Counted from the first letter of the stretch, positions 1-11,110 are shown. The stretch: 47,708 bases of DNA from Serpentinimonas sp. (GCA_025458665.1 JALOSG010000003.1:1-47708); one strand, 5' to 3'. Numbers and translations: made by a program. The notes: generated from the sequence alone by a model not told the origin.

Positions 1-145
1 CAAAGCCCACGTGCAGCGCCCTGATCACCTGGCTGGAGAGCGGGTGGAAGGAGGCCATCAGGATCTGATAGGCCGAAAAGGCAATCGCAATCCAGAACAC
101 CGCGCCCCTTATGGTGGGGCCGTGCGGCTCGTGGGTCTGGCTCAT
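1..145 (-). CDS. TRAP transporter permease, N-terminal fragment (runs off the left edge)
   Basis: Reverse-strand translation from the ATG at 145 gives MSQTHEPHGPTIRGAVFWIAIAFSAYQILMASFHPLSSQVIRALHVGF, like the N-terminus of fused TRAP permeases; it directly follows a TAXI binding protein gene. Confidence 0.75.
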   Translation of the reverse strand, partial: MSQTHEPHGPTIRGAVFWIAIAFSAYQILMASFHPLSSQVIRALHVGF

Positions 146-250
146 TCGTTACTCCAATAAAGAAGACGGCCCCAGTGCGCCCCGTGCGAGGGGCCCTTGG
201 AGGCCGTCGGTGGCCTTGAGAGGCCTAGGTGGTGTGGACTCAGGCCACGC

Positions 251-1210
251 TTACTTGATCAGGCCCACTTCCCTGTAGTACCGCTCGGCGCCCGGGTGCA
301 GCGGCACCGGCATGCCCTTGAGCGCGTTTTCGCGCTTGATGGCGCGGGCCGCGTTGTGGGCGGCGTACAGCGTGTCGAGGTTGTCGAACATGGCCTTGGT
401 CATGCGGTACACCACATCTTCCGGCACGCCGCTGTGGGTTACCAGGAAGTTGGGAATGGCGGCGGTGGCCACGTCGGTGGTCTGGCCGCTGTAGGTGTTG
501 GCCGGGATGATGGTGGGCTGGTAGGCGGCATCGCCGATTTTGGCCACCACATCGGCGGGCACCGGCACCACAATGATGTTCACGGCGGTGGCCAGGTCAC
601 GGATGGAAGCCACGCCCAGGCCCGCAGACTGCAGGGTGGCGTCGAGCTGGCGGTTCTTGATCAGTTCCACCGATTCGCCGAAGGGCAGGTACTCCACCTT
701 GGCCAGATCGGTGTAGGCCAGACCGGCGGCCTTGAACACGGCACGGGCGTTCAGTTCGGTACCAGAGCGCGCAGCGCCCACCGAAACGCGCTTGCCTTTC
801 AGGTCGGCCAGTGTCTTGATGCCGGAGTCGGCGTTGGCCACGATCTGGATGACGTTGTTGTAGGTGCCGGCCACACCGCGCAGCTTGTCGAGCTTGGTGT
901 TGAAGCCCGCTTCGGCGTTGCCGTTCCACGCGTCGGACAGGGAGTCGGCCAGGGTCAGGGCCAGTTCGCCACGGCCGGCCTGCAGCAGGTTCAGGTTCTC
1001 GGCGGAAGCGCGGGTCACCTGTGCGGTGGAGCGGACGTTGGGGATGTCCTTGGAGAAGATTTGCGACAGCGCCACACCCAGGGGGTAGTACACGCCGGCC
1101 TGACCACCAGTCAGCACATTGATGAATTGCTGCTGCTGGGCCGCAGCGGTGCCAGCGACGAGGGCTGCGCCGAGGCTCAGGGCCAGGCCCACTTTGTGTA
1201 GCAAACGCAT
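251..1210 (-). CDS. TAXI family TRAP transporter solute-binding subunit
   Basis: MRLLHKVGLALSLGAALVAGTAAAQ signal peptide followed by FINVLTGGQAGVYYPLGVALSQIF and DLKGKRVSVGAARSGTELNARAVFKAAGL, typical of TAXI proteins. Start set at the M before the signal peptide, not at the longer ORF start. Confidence 0.93.
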   Translation of the reverse strand: MRLLHKVGLALSLGAALVAGTAAAQQQQFINVLTGGQAGVYYPLGVALSQIFSKDIPNVRSTAQVTRASAENLNLLQAGRGELALTLADSLSDAWNGNAEAGFNTKLDKLRGVAGTYNNVIQIVANADSGIKTLADLKGKRVSVGAARSGTELNARAVFKAAGLAYTDLAKVEYLPFGESVELIKNRQLDATLQSAGLGVASIRDLATAVNIIVVPVPADVVAKIGDAAYQPTIIPANTYSGQTTDVATAAIPNFLVTHSGVPEDVVYRMTKAMFDNLDTLYAAHNAARAIKRENALKGMPVPLHPGAERYYREVGLIK

Positions 1211-1291
1211 GGTGAAAGTCTCCTTGGTATAAGAATGGTCGAGCGATGCATCGTAACGGCAAGGGGCGCCGGCCGGCCCCCCGGAAAACAC

Positions 1292-2464
1292 TTACGTCGG
1301 ACTGACGAATTCCAGCCGGCGGGCCGACCAGTCCAGCACCGCCGTATGCCGGTGCATGCGCTCGGCGAGGGCGGGGAAGGCTTCGGCAATGACGCCGGCA
1401 GCGAACTGGCCCATGAAGCGGGCCTTGAGTTCGGCCCGGGCGCGCTCCACGCCCAGCGTGTCGTAAGGTACAGAGGCCAGTAGCAGAAAACCGTCGTCGG
1501 GAATGCGGCCCTGCTTCATGTTGTCCTGAATGATCTGGGCCGCGGTGCGTATGGGGTGGGCCAGATCGGGGCTGTAGGGACCCACGATGAGCGCGGTGTT
1601 GGGGGTATGCAGGAAGTCGAAGCCGCGCCCCAGGCAGATGGCCCATTCCCGGTGCTCGGTCACCAGATCGCGCTCCCGGCGTTCGGCCAGGGTGCGCAGG
1701 TGGGCCACGTGGCGCAGGTTGCCCTGCAGCAGGGGGAGCAGGTCGGCGCGCATGGGGCCAGGCATGTCGGGCAGGAGTGCGGCCACCTGTTGCTGCAGTT
1801 CCTCATGGGTGGCGCCGGTGCCCTCGTCGGCCATGTTCAGGCTCTGGCCGTGCGCGCTGTGCAGCAGCAGGGCTTCCTGGTCGGTCTCGAAGCCGCACAC
1901 CAGCGGGTACACCGTGCTGCTGTCCTGCCCGAACAGCTGGCGCACCTGTTCGCGGATGGCCCAGGCGTGCGCCATGCTGGCCTCGCGGTTGTAGTGGAAG
2001 CCGGCGCAGCCACGCAGCGGGTCTCCGCGCGACCAGTGGTAGGTGATGAGCAGCAGCACGCGGCGGCCCTCGCGCACCCGGTCCATCACGTACTGCGTGA
2101 GGATTTCTCCCAGGTGGGGCCAGCCCAGATTGAACATGCCCCCCAGGTTGCGAAACGGCATGAGGATGCCCACCGGCGTTTGCGTGGCCACCGACAGGTT
2201 CACCCGGCCGTCCATGCACTTCAGGGCTGCGACGGCGGTAGGGTGCCGGGCCAGATAGCGTTCTCTGGCCAGCCAGGAGTCCGGGCCCCGGAAGGCCTGC
2301 CCGTGCCGGTCGGCCAGGCGGAACAGCCAGTCTATCCGTGCGGCGATCGGGGCATGGTGCACGAAGGGGTCGGCGCTGTGGGTCGTGCCAGTTGCACCGC
2401 CCGTCGTGGGCTCGCTCTGCAAGGCGGCAGCAGGTTCGGGGGCGTTCATCCGGGGCGTTGGCAA
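1292..2464 (-). CDS. Putative carboxysome-shell-type (CsoSCA-like) carbonic anhydrase domain protein
   Basis: 390 aa ORF with KCMDGRVNLSV (CxDxR) and YHWSRGDPLRGCAGFHYN (H-x9-C), resembling the zinc/active-site arrangement of CsoSCA beta-type carbonic anhydrases from memory. Confidence 0.55.
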   Translation of the reverse strand: MPTPRMNAPEPAAALQSEPTTGGATGTTHSADPFVHHAPIAARIDWLFRLADRHGQAFRGPDSWLARERYLARHPTAVAALKCMDGRVNLSVATQTPVGILMPFRNLGGMFNLGWPHLGEILTQYVMDRVREGRRVLLLITYHWSRGDPLRGCAGFHYNREASMAHAWAIREQVRQLFGQDSSTVYPLVCGFETDQEALLLHSAHGQSLNMADEGTGATHEELQQQVAALLPDMPGPMRADLLPLLQGNLRHVAHLRTLAERRERDLVTEHREWAICLGRGFDFLHTPNTALIVGPYSPDLAHPIRTAAQIIQDNMKQGRIPDDGFLLLASVPYDTLGVERARAELKARFMGQFAAGVIAEAFPALAERMHRHTAVLDWSARRLEFVSPT

Positions 2465-2501
2465 GAAGAGCTGTCAAACCACCCAGTGTAGGCCGCCGGG
2501 T

Positions 2502-3659
2502 TCAGCGCCGCATCAGGGCTTCTACCGCCCGTCCCAGTTCAATCACGGCCATCGCGTAGTAGCTGCTCTGGTTGTAGCGGGTGATGACGTAGAAGTTTTC
2601 CGTCCCCACCACATAGCTGCGGGGGCGGGGGCCGTTCTCCAGTTCCACCAAGGCGAGCTTGCCGCTGTGGTTGGCGTACTCGGGGGGCAGCACGGCGCCC
2701 AGTTCCTGCATCTGCTGGGCCGTGAACGTGGGCAGGATGTCGGGGCCCATGAGCGTGGCCAGCTGCACGCGACCGGCATCGAACGCCACCGGGAAGTGGG
2801 TCTGCATCCCGGCCTGCCAGCCAAAGCCCTGCAGGTACCGCGCCACCGAACCTATGGCGTCGGCGGGGCTGTTGCGCAGGTCGATGTGGCCGTCCGCGTC
2901 GAAGTCGACGCCGAACTTGCCAATGTTGCTGGGCATGAACTGCGGCAGGCCCATGGCGCCGGCAAAACTGCCTAGCCAGGTATCGGGCGCCACACCTTCC
3001 TTGCGCGACAGCGTCAGAAGCGCCTCCAGTTCGCCGCGGAAAAACGCCGCACGGGCCTCCGCTCGGGGGTGCTCCGGTGGGAAGTCAAAGGCCAGCGTCG
3101 TCAGTGCATCGAGCACGCGGAAGCGCCCGGTGTGCTGGCCGTACAGTGTCTCCACTCCGATGATGCCCACGATCAGCCAGGCAGGAACGCCAAATTCGGC
3201 TTCGGCGCGCTGCAATGTGGCCGCATGGTCCTGCCAGAAACGCAGGCCTGCCTGGGTACGTACCGGTTCAATGAAGCGGTCGCGGTAAGCCTCCCAGTTT
3301 CTTGGCACGCCGGTGGGCGTGGGGGCCATGAGCCGCAGTACGGTGGGGTTGCGCTGGGCTTGTCCCACCCAGTTCTGCGCCCAGTCTGCCGGCCAGCCGT
3401 TGCGCTGTGCCATGTCTTGCGCAAAGGCCATGGCGGGGCCGTGCCCGGCATAGCTTCCGGTGGTGGGTGCGCTGGCGGGAGACACCGCGCGTTTGGACGG
3501 GGTGAGGGTTCCGCCGGACTGGGCCTGGACGCTCGCGGGCGCCACACAGAGCAGCCCAGCCAGCGCCAGGGCCGAGCAGAACACTGCCTGCAAGCGCAGC
3601 CACCGGGGGCGGGAAGTTGGAACGATTGGCACGGCGGGGTCCAAGGCAAGTCGGCTCAA
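2502..3659 (-). CDS. mltB: Lytic murein transglycosylase B
   Basis: AWLIVGIIGVETLYGQHTGRFRVLDALTTLAFDFP, GAMGLPQFMPSNIGKFGVDFDADGHIDLRNSPADAIGSVARYL and VITRYNQSSYYAMAVIELGRAV are MltB hallmarks; N-terminal signal-like segment. Confidence 0.93.
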   Translation of the reverse strand: MSRLALDPAVPIVPTSRPRWLRLQAVFCSALALAGLLCVAPASVQAQSGGTLTPSKRAVSPASAPTTGSYAGHGPAMAFAQDMAQRNGWPADWAQNWVGQAQRNPTVLRLMAPTPTGVPRNWEAYRDRFIEPVRTQAGLRFWQDHAATLQRAEAEFGVPAWLIVGIIGVETLYGQHTGRFRVLDALTTLAFDFPPEHPRAEARAAFFRGELEALLTLSRKEGVAPDTWLGSFAGAMGLPQFMPSNIGKFGVDFDADGHIDLRNSPADAIGSVARYLQGFGWQAGMQTHFPVAFDAGRVQLATLMGPDILPTFTAQQMQELGAVLPPEYANHSGKLALVELENGPRPRSYVVGTENFYVITRYNQSSYYAMAVIELGRAVEALMRR

Positions 3660-3747
3660 AAGCGTGGGTCAACAAACATCGCGGCAATCTCCGGGAGCAG
3701 GAATCCGCAGGTGCGAGGGTATCACCGCCGAAGCGGTTCCCCGTGGC

Positions 3748-5826
3748 TCATGAGCCGGCGTGCCGCGCGCGGGCGGCGCCGGGCCAGGGCAGGCGGGTGG
3801 CCATGCGGCGCAACTCGGCCACGCTGGTGGTGCAGTCCGGGTCGTAGCGCTGTGCTTCCAGCGTGTACAGCCAGCGTTGGAGCGTCTGCAGGTCTGGCGG
3901 GCTCAAGGCTTGGGCACCCGCTGCGCTGGACAGCAGCGCCCGCAACTGCCGCGGCGTGGCGTGCTCGGCTACCTCAAAACCAGCCTGGCGCAGCCGGCGG
4001 CGGGCCTGCTCCAGCAGCCGCACCCAGGGGTCTTGCCGCTGCCGGTCCCACAAGGCCCATCCGGCCGAGGCGGCACTCACCAGCGCAATGATGCCCACCA
4101 GCACATAGGCGAGGTCGTTCCAGCTGGGTGACTGAAAGCCCAGGGCCTTGAGCAGATCGAGCTGGCGGCTCTGGGTGTAGTTCAGCACAGTCTGGTTCCA
4201 GCGGTTGTTGACAGCCTCCCAGAACGCACGCACCTGTGCCGACAGCGTGGGGTTGAAGGTGGACATGGCCCTCTCCACCACGTTGGGAACCGGGCGCAGA
4301 CGCTCCAGCGAACCGGTACGCCCTGGGGCGACCATCTGGGTGGGGTCCACGCGCACCCAGCCTTCGCCCTCGAGCCAGACTTCTGCCCAGGCGTGGGCGT
4401 CGCGCTGGCGTACGGCCCAGAAGCCATCGACCGGGTTGCGCTCACCACCCTGGTAGCCAGTCACGACGCGGGCCGGAATGTCCATGGCGCGCATCAGGAT
4501 CACGAAACTCGAAGCAATGTGCTCGCAAAACCCTTCCTTGCGGTCGAACCAGAACTCGTCGGCCGTATGGACTCCGAATACGCCGGGCTCCAGCGTGTAG
4601 CTGTAGCCGCCCGTACGCAGCAGATCCAGCGCGTCGTTCACCAGCGCGGCGGGAGCCAGGCTGGCCCCCGGCCGGTTGCGAAGGTCCTGGGCCAGTTGCA
4701 GGGTGCGCGGGTTGAAGCCGGGCGGCAGGTCGATGTGGTTGCGCAGCGCAATCATGTTCTGGTCCACCCCCGAGCGGTACTGGGGGTAGCTCACCGCCTC
4801 GTAGCGCAGCAGGTCGGTAATGGGCCGCCGGGTAATCCATTGCAGATCCGGGCTCATGAAAGTCTGGTGGCCCGGCACGTCGGGGGCGTCGGCTGTGGCG
4901 TCCAGCACCATGAGCCAGGGGCGGCTGCTGGGTTCCAGGGTGACCCGGTACCTGACTGGTTCGCCCAGGGGCTCGAGCTGCGCGGGCGGATCGAAGGCGC
5001 TGCCCCTGCCGGGAAGCTGCTGTCGCCATTCACGGCCGTCGAAGCGGCTCAGCACCGGCCCACGGAAATACATCTGTTCCTGCGGGGGCACTGAACCCAT
5101 GAACTCCAGCCGGAAGGCAATGCTGTCGTCCAGCGCCAAGCTGGCAATCTCGCCCACCCTCATCTCGCCGGACAGGCCGCTACGCCCGGTGGGTCCGTCG
5201 CTCGGGATGCCCCAAAGTGGTGCCATGCGGGGGAACAGCATGAAGAGCACTACCATGATGGGGGCGCCCAGCAAGGCCATGCCGCCCGCCAGACGCGCGG
5301 CGTGCCACAGAGAAGGCTTGCCCACCGGCATGTGTGCGTTCACCAGCGCTGTGAGCAGCCCCAGCAATGCCAGCAGGATGCCCAGCGCCGTGAGCAGCGA
5401 CTGTGAATGGAAAAAGTGGGTGAGCAGCGTGAAAAAGCTCAAGAAGAAAACCACGTAGGCGTCCCGTCGCGCCCGCAACTCCAGAGTTTTGAGCGCCAGA
5501 AGCACCACAATGAGCGTCACGCCCGCCTCTGGCCCCAAAATAGTGCGGTGCGTGAACCAGGTGGCCCCCAAGGCCAGGGCCAGCAGCCCGAAGCGGAACA
5601 TGCCTGCGGGCAGGGGGCGGCTGCGCCACGCCAGATGGGCCCGCCACGCCAGCACAGCCGCCGTCAGGAGCGTGCACCACACCGGAATGTATTCGGCTTG
5701 AAGCAGGACCACGCCACCCACCACCGCCAGCAGGAACAGCGTGTCCCTCGCTTCCCGCGGCATGCCGCCCATCCCGTTGCCGGGGGCGGCGCGACGCAGT
5801 GGAGGCAGGGTCGGCAGGCTCAACAT
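3748..5826 (-). CDS. Transglutaminase TgpA family protein (DUF3488 + transglutaminase-like)
   Basis: Multiple TM segments followed by KEGFCEHIASSFVILMRAMDIPARVVTGYQGGERNP...RDAHAWAEVWLEGEGWVRVDPT; start at MLSLPTLPPLRRAAPG (5826), overlapping the DUF58 stop. Confidence 0.93.
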   Translation of the reverse strand: MLSLPTLPPLRRAAPGNGMGGMPREARDTLFLLAVVGGVVLLQAEYIPVWCTLLTAAVLAWRAHLAWRSRPLPAGMFRFGLLALALGATWFTHRTILGPEAGVTLIVVLLALKTLELRARRDAYVVFFLSFFTLLTHFFHSQSLLTALGILLALLGLLTALVNAHMPVGKPSLWHAARLAGGMALLGAPIMVVLFMLFPRMAPLWGIPSDGPTGRSGLSGEMRVGEIASLALDDSIAFRLEFMGSVPPQEQMYFRGPVLSRFDGREWRQQLPGRGSAFDPPAQLEPLGEPVRYRVTLEPSSRPWLMVLDATADAPDVPGHQTFMSPDLQWITRRPITDLLRYEAVSYPQYRSGVDQNMIALRNHIDLPPGFNPRTLQLAQDLRNRPGASLAPAALVNDALDLLRTGGYSYTLEPGVFGVHTADEFWFDRKEGFCEHIASSFVILMRAMDIPARVVTGYQGGERNPVDGFWAVRQRDAHAWAEVWLEGEGWVRVDPTQMVAPGRTGSLERLRPVPNVVERAMSTFNPTLSAQVRAFWEAVNNRWNQTVLNYTQSRQLDLLKALGFQSPSWNDLAYVLVGIIALVSAASAGWALWDRQRQDPWVRLLEQARRRLRQAGFEVAEHATPRQLRALLSSAAGAQALSPPDLQTLQRWLYTLEAQRYDPDCTTSVAELRRMATRLPWPGAARARHAGS

Positions 5827-6928
5827 AAGGCCAGCGCCTCCAGGCAGCGCTTCTGGTGCTGGGGGCCGTGGTCGGGGGAGATTTGCAGGCCAGGCAGCCG
5901 CAGGCCGTAGTCCAGACCCGCCTCCTCGGCTTGCAGCACCCAGGCGCACAGGCGGGACAGCTTCGCCTCCGGGCCCAGACCACCGCACAGGCTGGCGTCC
6001 AGCCACAGCTCGGCCGACTGCGGGGAACTGAAGTCGCGGCTGACCCAGGGGCTGCCGGGTTGTGCCCATGACTTGGCGGCCTTTTTCCACACCACCCACT
6101 TCAGGGGATCGCCGCGGCGGTAGGGGCGGATGCCATCGTATTCATCGCTCTGGCGGGTGGCCGCCGGCGCACTGTGTGGCTGTTCTTCGGATTCCTGCGT
6201 CAGCCCCAGCGGCAGCGGCGGAGCGGGGATCTCGGGTGCGGGGTACACCAGCACTTCGCCGGCAGGGCGCCACCACGACCAGACCCGGAACGTCCCCAGG
6301 GGAAAGCGGGTCTCGGTGTTCAGGGCGGGAAGTGCCAGCCGGCCGCGCTCGTGCGTGGGCAGTCCCAGCTGAACCGTCTCCGAGGAGCGGGCATCCACAT
6401 TGGCCCAGACCCAGCCGTCGGGGCCCAGGTGGGCTTCCTGACGACTTTCCGGTGCGGCTTTGTCAGCGGGGCGGTGCACCGGCGGGGGGGCATCGGGGTC
6501 TTCCCGCCAGCGCAATGCCACGGCGTAGCGCGCGCGCTGGCCCGGGTTGTGCAGCACCACGTCCACCCGTGCAGCCTGCCCGGCAAACACCGCATCGCCC
6601 GGGCGCACTTGCAGGCTCAGGCCTCGCAGGTTGTTGTGGCCCACGTGCATGCCTACCACCGCGCTGCCGGCCAGCAGGAAGGTGAGCAGATAACCCAGAT
6701 TCAACTGGTAATTGATGCTGCCTATCAGCAGCACCAGCAGGGTGGCGGCCAGCATGAGGCCAGGCCGGGTGGGCAGTATGTAAAGGTTGCGGTGGGTCAG
6801 GGTGACCGTATCACCGCCGGGCTGGCGCGCCAACCACCAGTGTTGTAGCGCCCGCCAGCCGCGCAGCAGTACATGCCCCGGCCTCGCCGCGGCGGGGATT
6901 CTGTCTGCGGACGGCATCACCCGGGTAC

Positions 6929-6932
<4 letters not shown>
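5820..6932 (-). CDS. DUF58 domain-containing protein
   Basis: DEYDGIRPYRRGDPLKWVVWKKAAKS motif; located between MoxR and TgpA genes with overlapping ends. Confidence 0.92.
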
Positions 6933-7852
<920 letters not shown>

Positions 7853-7881
7853 GGGCCCGACGATACCGGAAAACCGCCACC

Positions 7882-8832
7882 ATGAAGCCCACCGGTTATT
7901 ACAGCCACAGAGCTTGCTGGAAACACGAAATGGGCGCCGGACACCCGGAATGCCCGGAGCGGCTCGATGCCATCGAAGACCGCCTGCTCATCACCGGTGT
8001 GGGCGACGCGCTCGACCGGCGCGACCCCACCCCTGCTTCCCTGTCCGATCTCGAACTGGCGCACGACCGCCTGCATCTGGCGGCGCTGCGGGGCCTGAGC
8101 GAAGAACTGCGCGAGGAAATCGCCGCTGGCGGCCCCAGCCACACCCAGCTCGATCCCGACACCGCCATGAACGTGCACACCTGGGAGGCCGCGCTGCTGT
8201 CGGCCGGTGCGGCCATCGACGCGACCGACGCGGTCATGGCTGGGGAGCTGGAAAATGCCTTCTGCGCCGTTCGTCCGCCGGGCCACCATGCGACGCGCGG
8301 TAAAGCCATGGGCTTCTGTTTCATCAACAACGTGGCGGTGGCGGCCAAGTACGCGCTGGAGCGCCATGGCCTGAAACGCGTGGCCATCATCGACTTTGAT
8401 GTGCACCACGGCAACGGCACCGAAGACATTGTGGCCGGTGACCCGCGCATACTCATGTGCAGCTTCTACCAGCACCCCTTCTACCCGGAGTGGAACCACG
8501 CCAGCGCCGACAACCTGGTGAACCTGCCGGTACCCGCTTACACCAAAGGCATGGACATACGCGAGTTGGTGGACATGTGCTGGCTGCCGCGGCTGAACGC
8601 GCACAAGCCCGAGATGATTTTCATCAGCGCCGGCTTCGATGCCCACCGCGAGGACGACATGGGCCAGCTGGGCCTGGTGGAGCAGGACTACACCTGGATG
8701 ACCCAGCAGATCAAGGCGGTGGCCAACCGCCACGCCAAAGGCCGTGTGGTGAGTTGCCTGGAAGGTGGCTACAACCTGAGCGCGCTGGCACGCAGCGTGG
8801 AAGCACACATCCGCGCCCTGGCCGAGATTTGA
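7882..8832 (+). CDS. Histone deacetylase family protein
   Basis: RPPGHHATRGKAMGFCFINNVAVAAKYAL, VAIIDFDVHHGNGTEDI and ISAGFDAHREDDMG; start at MKPTGYYSHRACWKHEMGAGHPECPERL. Confidence 0.95.
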   Translation: MKPTGYYSHRACWKHEMGAGHPECPERLDAIEDRLLITGVGDALDRRDPTPASLSDLELAHDRLHLAALRGLSEELREEIAAGGPSHTQLDPDTAMNVHTWEAALLSAGAAIDATDAVMAGELENAFCAVRPPGHHATRGKAMGFCFINNVAVAAKYALERHGLKRVAIIDFDVHHGNGTEDIVAGDPRILMCSFYQHPFYPEWNHASADNLVNLPVPAYTKGMDIRELVDMCWLPRLNAHKPEMIFISAGFDAHREDDMGQLGLVEQDYTWMTQQIKAVANRHAKGRVVSCLEGGYNLSALARSVEAHIRALAEI

Positions 8833-8842
8833 GGAGACTGGT

Positions 8843-9640
8843 ATGCAAGATCCCACCCCGCAAGAACCCATACTGCTGCACCAGCGCGACGCGCGCGGTG
8901 TGCACACCCTGACGCTGAACACGCCCAAGGCCTTCAATGCGCTGAGCGAAGCGATGCTGGCCGCCCTGTCGGACAAGCTCACCGAAATTGCCGCCGACCC
9001 CGAGGGCCGGGTGGTGGTGCTGGGCGCGGCCGGCAAGGCCTTTTGCGCCGGCCACAACCTGAAGGAAATGAAGGCCCAGCCCGAAGAGGCCTACTACCGG
9101 CGCCTGTTTGCCCAGTGCTCCCGCATGATGATGCAGATCCAGCAACTGCCCCTGCCCGTGATTGCGCGGGTGCAGGGACTGGCCACGGCGGCAGGCTGTC
9201 AGCTGGTGGCGCAGTGCGATCTGGCGGTGGCAGTGCAGGAGGCCAAGTTCGGTGTGAATGGTATCGATGTGGGCCTGTTCTGCGCCACGCCCAGCGTGCC
9301 GCTGGTGCGCAATGTGCCCACCAAAACCGCCATGGAAATGCTCCTAACGGGCGAGTTCATCAGTGCCGAGACCGCCCAGCAGCGCGGGCTGGTGAACCGC
9401 GTGGTGTCTGCCGAGGCCCTGGACGCCGAGGTGGAAAAACTGGTGGCCGCCATTCTGGCCAAGCCCCGTGTGGCCATTGCCATGGGCAAGGCCGTGTTCT
9501 ACCAGCACCGCGAGACCGGGATTGAAGCGGCCTACCAGTTGGCGGGCCAGACCATGGCCTGCAACATGGCCCACGAAGTGGCGCAGGAAGGCGTGCAGGC
9601 TTTCATTGAGAAGCGGCCACCCGCATGGCGGGCCGCCTGA
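8843..9640 (+). CDS. Enoyl-CoA hydratase/isomerase family protein
   Basis: VVVLGAAGKAFCAGHNLKEM and LPLPVIARVQGLATAAGCQLVAQCDLAVAVQEAKFGVNGIDVGL crotonase motifs. Confidence 0.95.
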   Translation: MQDPTPQEPILLHQRDARGVHTLTLNTPKAFNALSEAMLAALSDKLTEIAADPEGRVVVLGAAGKAFCAGHNLKEMKAQPEEAYYRRLFAQCSRMMMQIQQLPLPVIARVQGLATAAGCQLVAQCDLAVAVQEAKFGVNGIDVGLFCATPSVPLVRNVPTKTAMEMLLTGEFISAETAQQRGLVNRVVSAEALDAEVEKLVAAILAKPRVAIAMGKAVFYQHRETGIEAAYQLAGQTMACNMAHEVAQEGVQAFIEKRPPAWRAA

Positions 9641-9676
9641 CGGTGCCGTTGAACTGAGTACACACCCCATGCTCCA

Positions 9677-9703
9677 AGCGTCTGTGCCACAGGCGCTTTT
9701 TTT
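9677..9703 (+). terminator. Rho-independent terminator after the enoyl-CoA hydratase gene
   Basis: AGCGTCTGTG-cc-CACAGGCGCT stem (one mismatch) followed by TTTTTT. Confidence 0.8.
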
Positions 9704-9720
9704 GTGATCCGTCTGCCTTC

Positions 9721-11088
9721 ATGACCACTCCGAACCTGATCCCCGCGGCTATCTCTGCCCCCGCCACCCCGGCCACCCCGGCTTCCGCTCCCGGCTACTC
9801 ACCCAGCGCGCTGCTGGAGTTCGACGTGTGGCTCTCCGCGTTCCGCCAGCCCAGTGTGCTCATCGAACTGGCTGTGCTGGTGGGTTGCACCTTGCTCGCG
9901 TTCGGTCTGGTGTTCCTGCTGCGCCGCTCCCTGGGGCAATCGGAGGCGCGCTCCATCTGGTTCGGCCGCCGCTGGGTGGACGGCGTGCTGTTCCCGCTCC
10001 TGTTGCTGGGTCTGGTGTATGCCAGCCGTACAGCGCTGGATGGGCACCTGGCGCTGGCGGTGCTGCGCGTGGCGGTACCCGTGCTGGTGGCGCTGGTCGT
10101 CATCCGCGTCGGGGTCAAGGTGCTGCAAGTGGCGTTTTCCGATGCGCCGTGGCTGCGCCCCATAGAGCGCACCATTTCCTGGGTGGCGTGGCTGAGCATG
10201 GTGCTGTGGGTGAGCGGGCTGCTTCCCGTCATCTGGCACGAACTCGATCAGATCACCTGGAAGATTGGTGGCTCCACGCTGTCGGTGCGCACCCTGATCG
10301 AAGGCGCCCTGACGGCGGGCGCGGTACTCATCCTCACGCTGTGGGTGTCTTCGGCCATCGAGGCGCGGCTGCTGCGCTCTGCCGTGGGCAACTCCGAGCT
10401 TTCATTGCGCAAGGCAGTGAGCAACGCCACACGCGCGCTGCTGCTGTTTGTGGGCCTGATCGTGGCACTCACTTCGGTGGGTATCGACCTCACGGCCTTG
10501 TCGGTGCTGGGCGGCGCGGTCGGCGTGGGCATTGGTTTTGGCCTGCAGAAGCTGGCATCCAACTACGTCAGTGGCTTCGTCATCCTGACCGAGCGCAGCG
10601 TGCGCATTGGCGACATGGTGCGGGTGGACAACTTCGAAGGCCGCATCACCGACATCAACGCCCGCTCCACGGTGATCCGCTCGCTCACGGGCAGCGAGTC
10701 CATCGTGCCGAACGAGTTTTTCATCATCAGCCGGGTGGAGAACCTGTCTCTGGCCGACCCGAAGGTGTGGCAGTCCACCACCGTGAGCGTGGCCTACGAC
10801 AGCGACGTGGAACTGGTCCGCCGGCTGCTGACGGAGGCTGCCCTGGCGCAACCGCGGGTGCTGCGCGACCCGGCGCCTACAGCCAACCTCGCCACTTTCG
10901 GTGCCGACGGGCTGGAGTTCACGCTGGGCTACTGGATTGCCGATCCCGAAGCCGGGCAGTTGGTGCTCCGCTCCGCCATCAACCTGCAGATCCTGCAGGC
11001 GTTCCGGGCGCATGGCATACAGATTCCGTACCCGCAACGGGTGGTGCGTGTGCAGGGGGCAGAAAAAGTGCTTGAAGCGGGCGAGTGA
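9721..11088 (+). CDS. Mechanosensitive ion channel (MscS family)
   Basis: LSVLGGAVGVGIGFGLQKLASNYVSGFVILTERSVRIGDMVRVDNFEGRITDINARSTVIRSLTGSESIVPNEFFI. Confidence 0.95.
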   Translation: MTTPNLIPAAISAPATPATPASAPGYSPSALLEFDVWLSAFRQPSVLIELAVLVGCTLLAFGLVFLLRRSLGQSEARSIWFGRRWVDGVLFPLLLLGLVYASRTALDGHLALAVLRVAVPVLVALVVIRVGVKVLQVAFSDAPWLRPIERTISWVAWLSMVLWVSGLLPVIWHELDQITWKIGGSTLSVRTLIEGALTAGAVLILTLWVSSAIEARLLRSAVGNSELSLRKAVSNATRALLLFVGLIVALTSVGIDLTALSVLGGAVGVGIGFGLQKLASNYVSGFVILTERSVRIGDMVRVDNFEGRITDINARSTVIRSLTGSESIVPNEFFIISRVENLSLADPKVWQSTTVSVAYDSDVELVRRLLTEAALAQPRVLRDPAPTANLATFGADGLEFTLGYWIADPEAGQLVLRSAINLQILQAFRAHGIQIPYPQRVVRVQGAEKVLEAGE

Positions 11089-11100
11089 GGTCTCTATAAT
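11072..11100 (+). promoter_or_regulatory. Candidate sigma70 promoter (TTGAAG-17-TATAAT) for etfBA
   Basis: TTGAAG at 11072-11077, 17 bp spacer, TATAAT at 11095-11100, 115 bp upstream of the etfB ATG. Confidence 0.6.
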
Positions 11101-11110
11101 TCGCAAAAAA

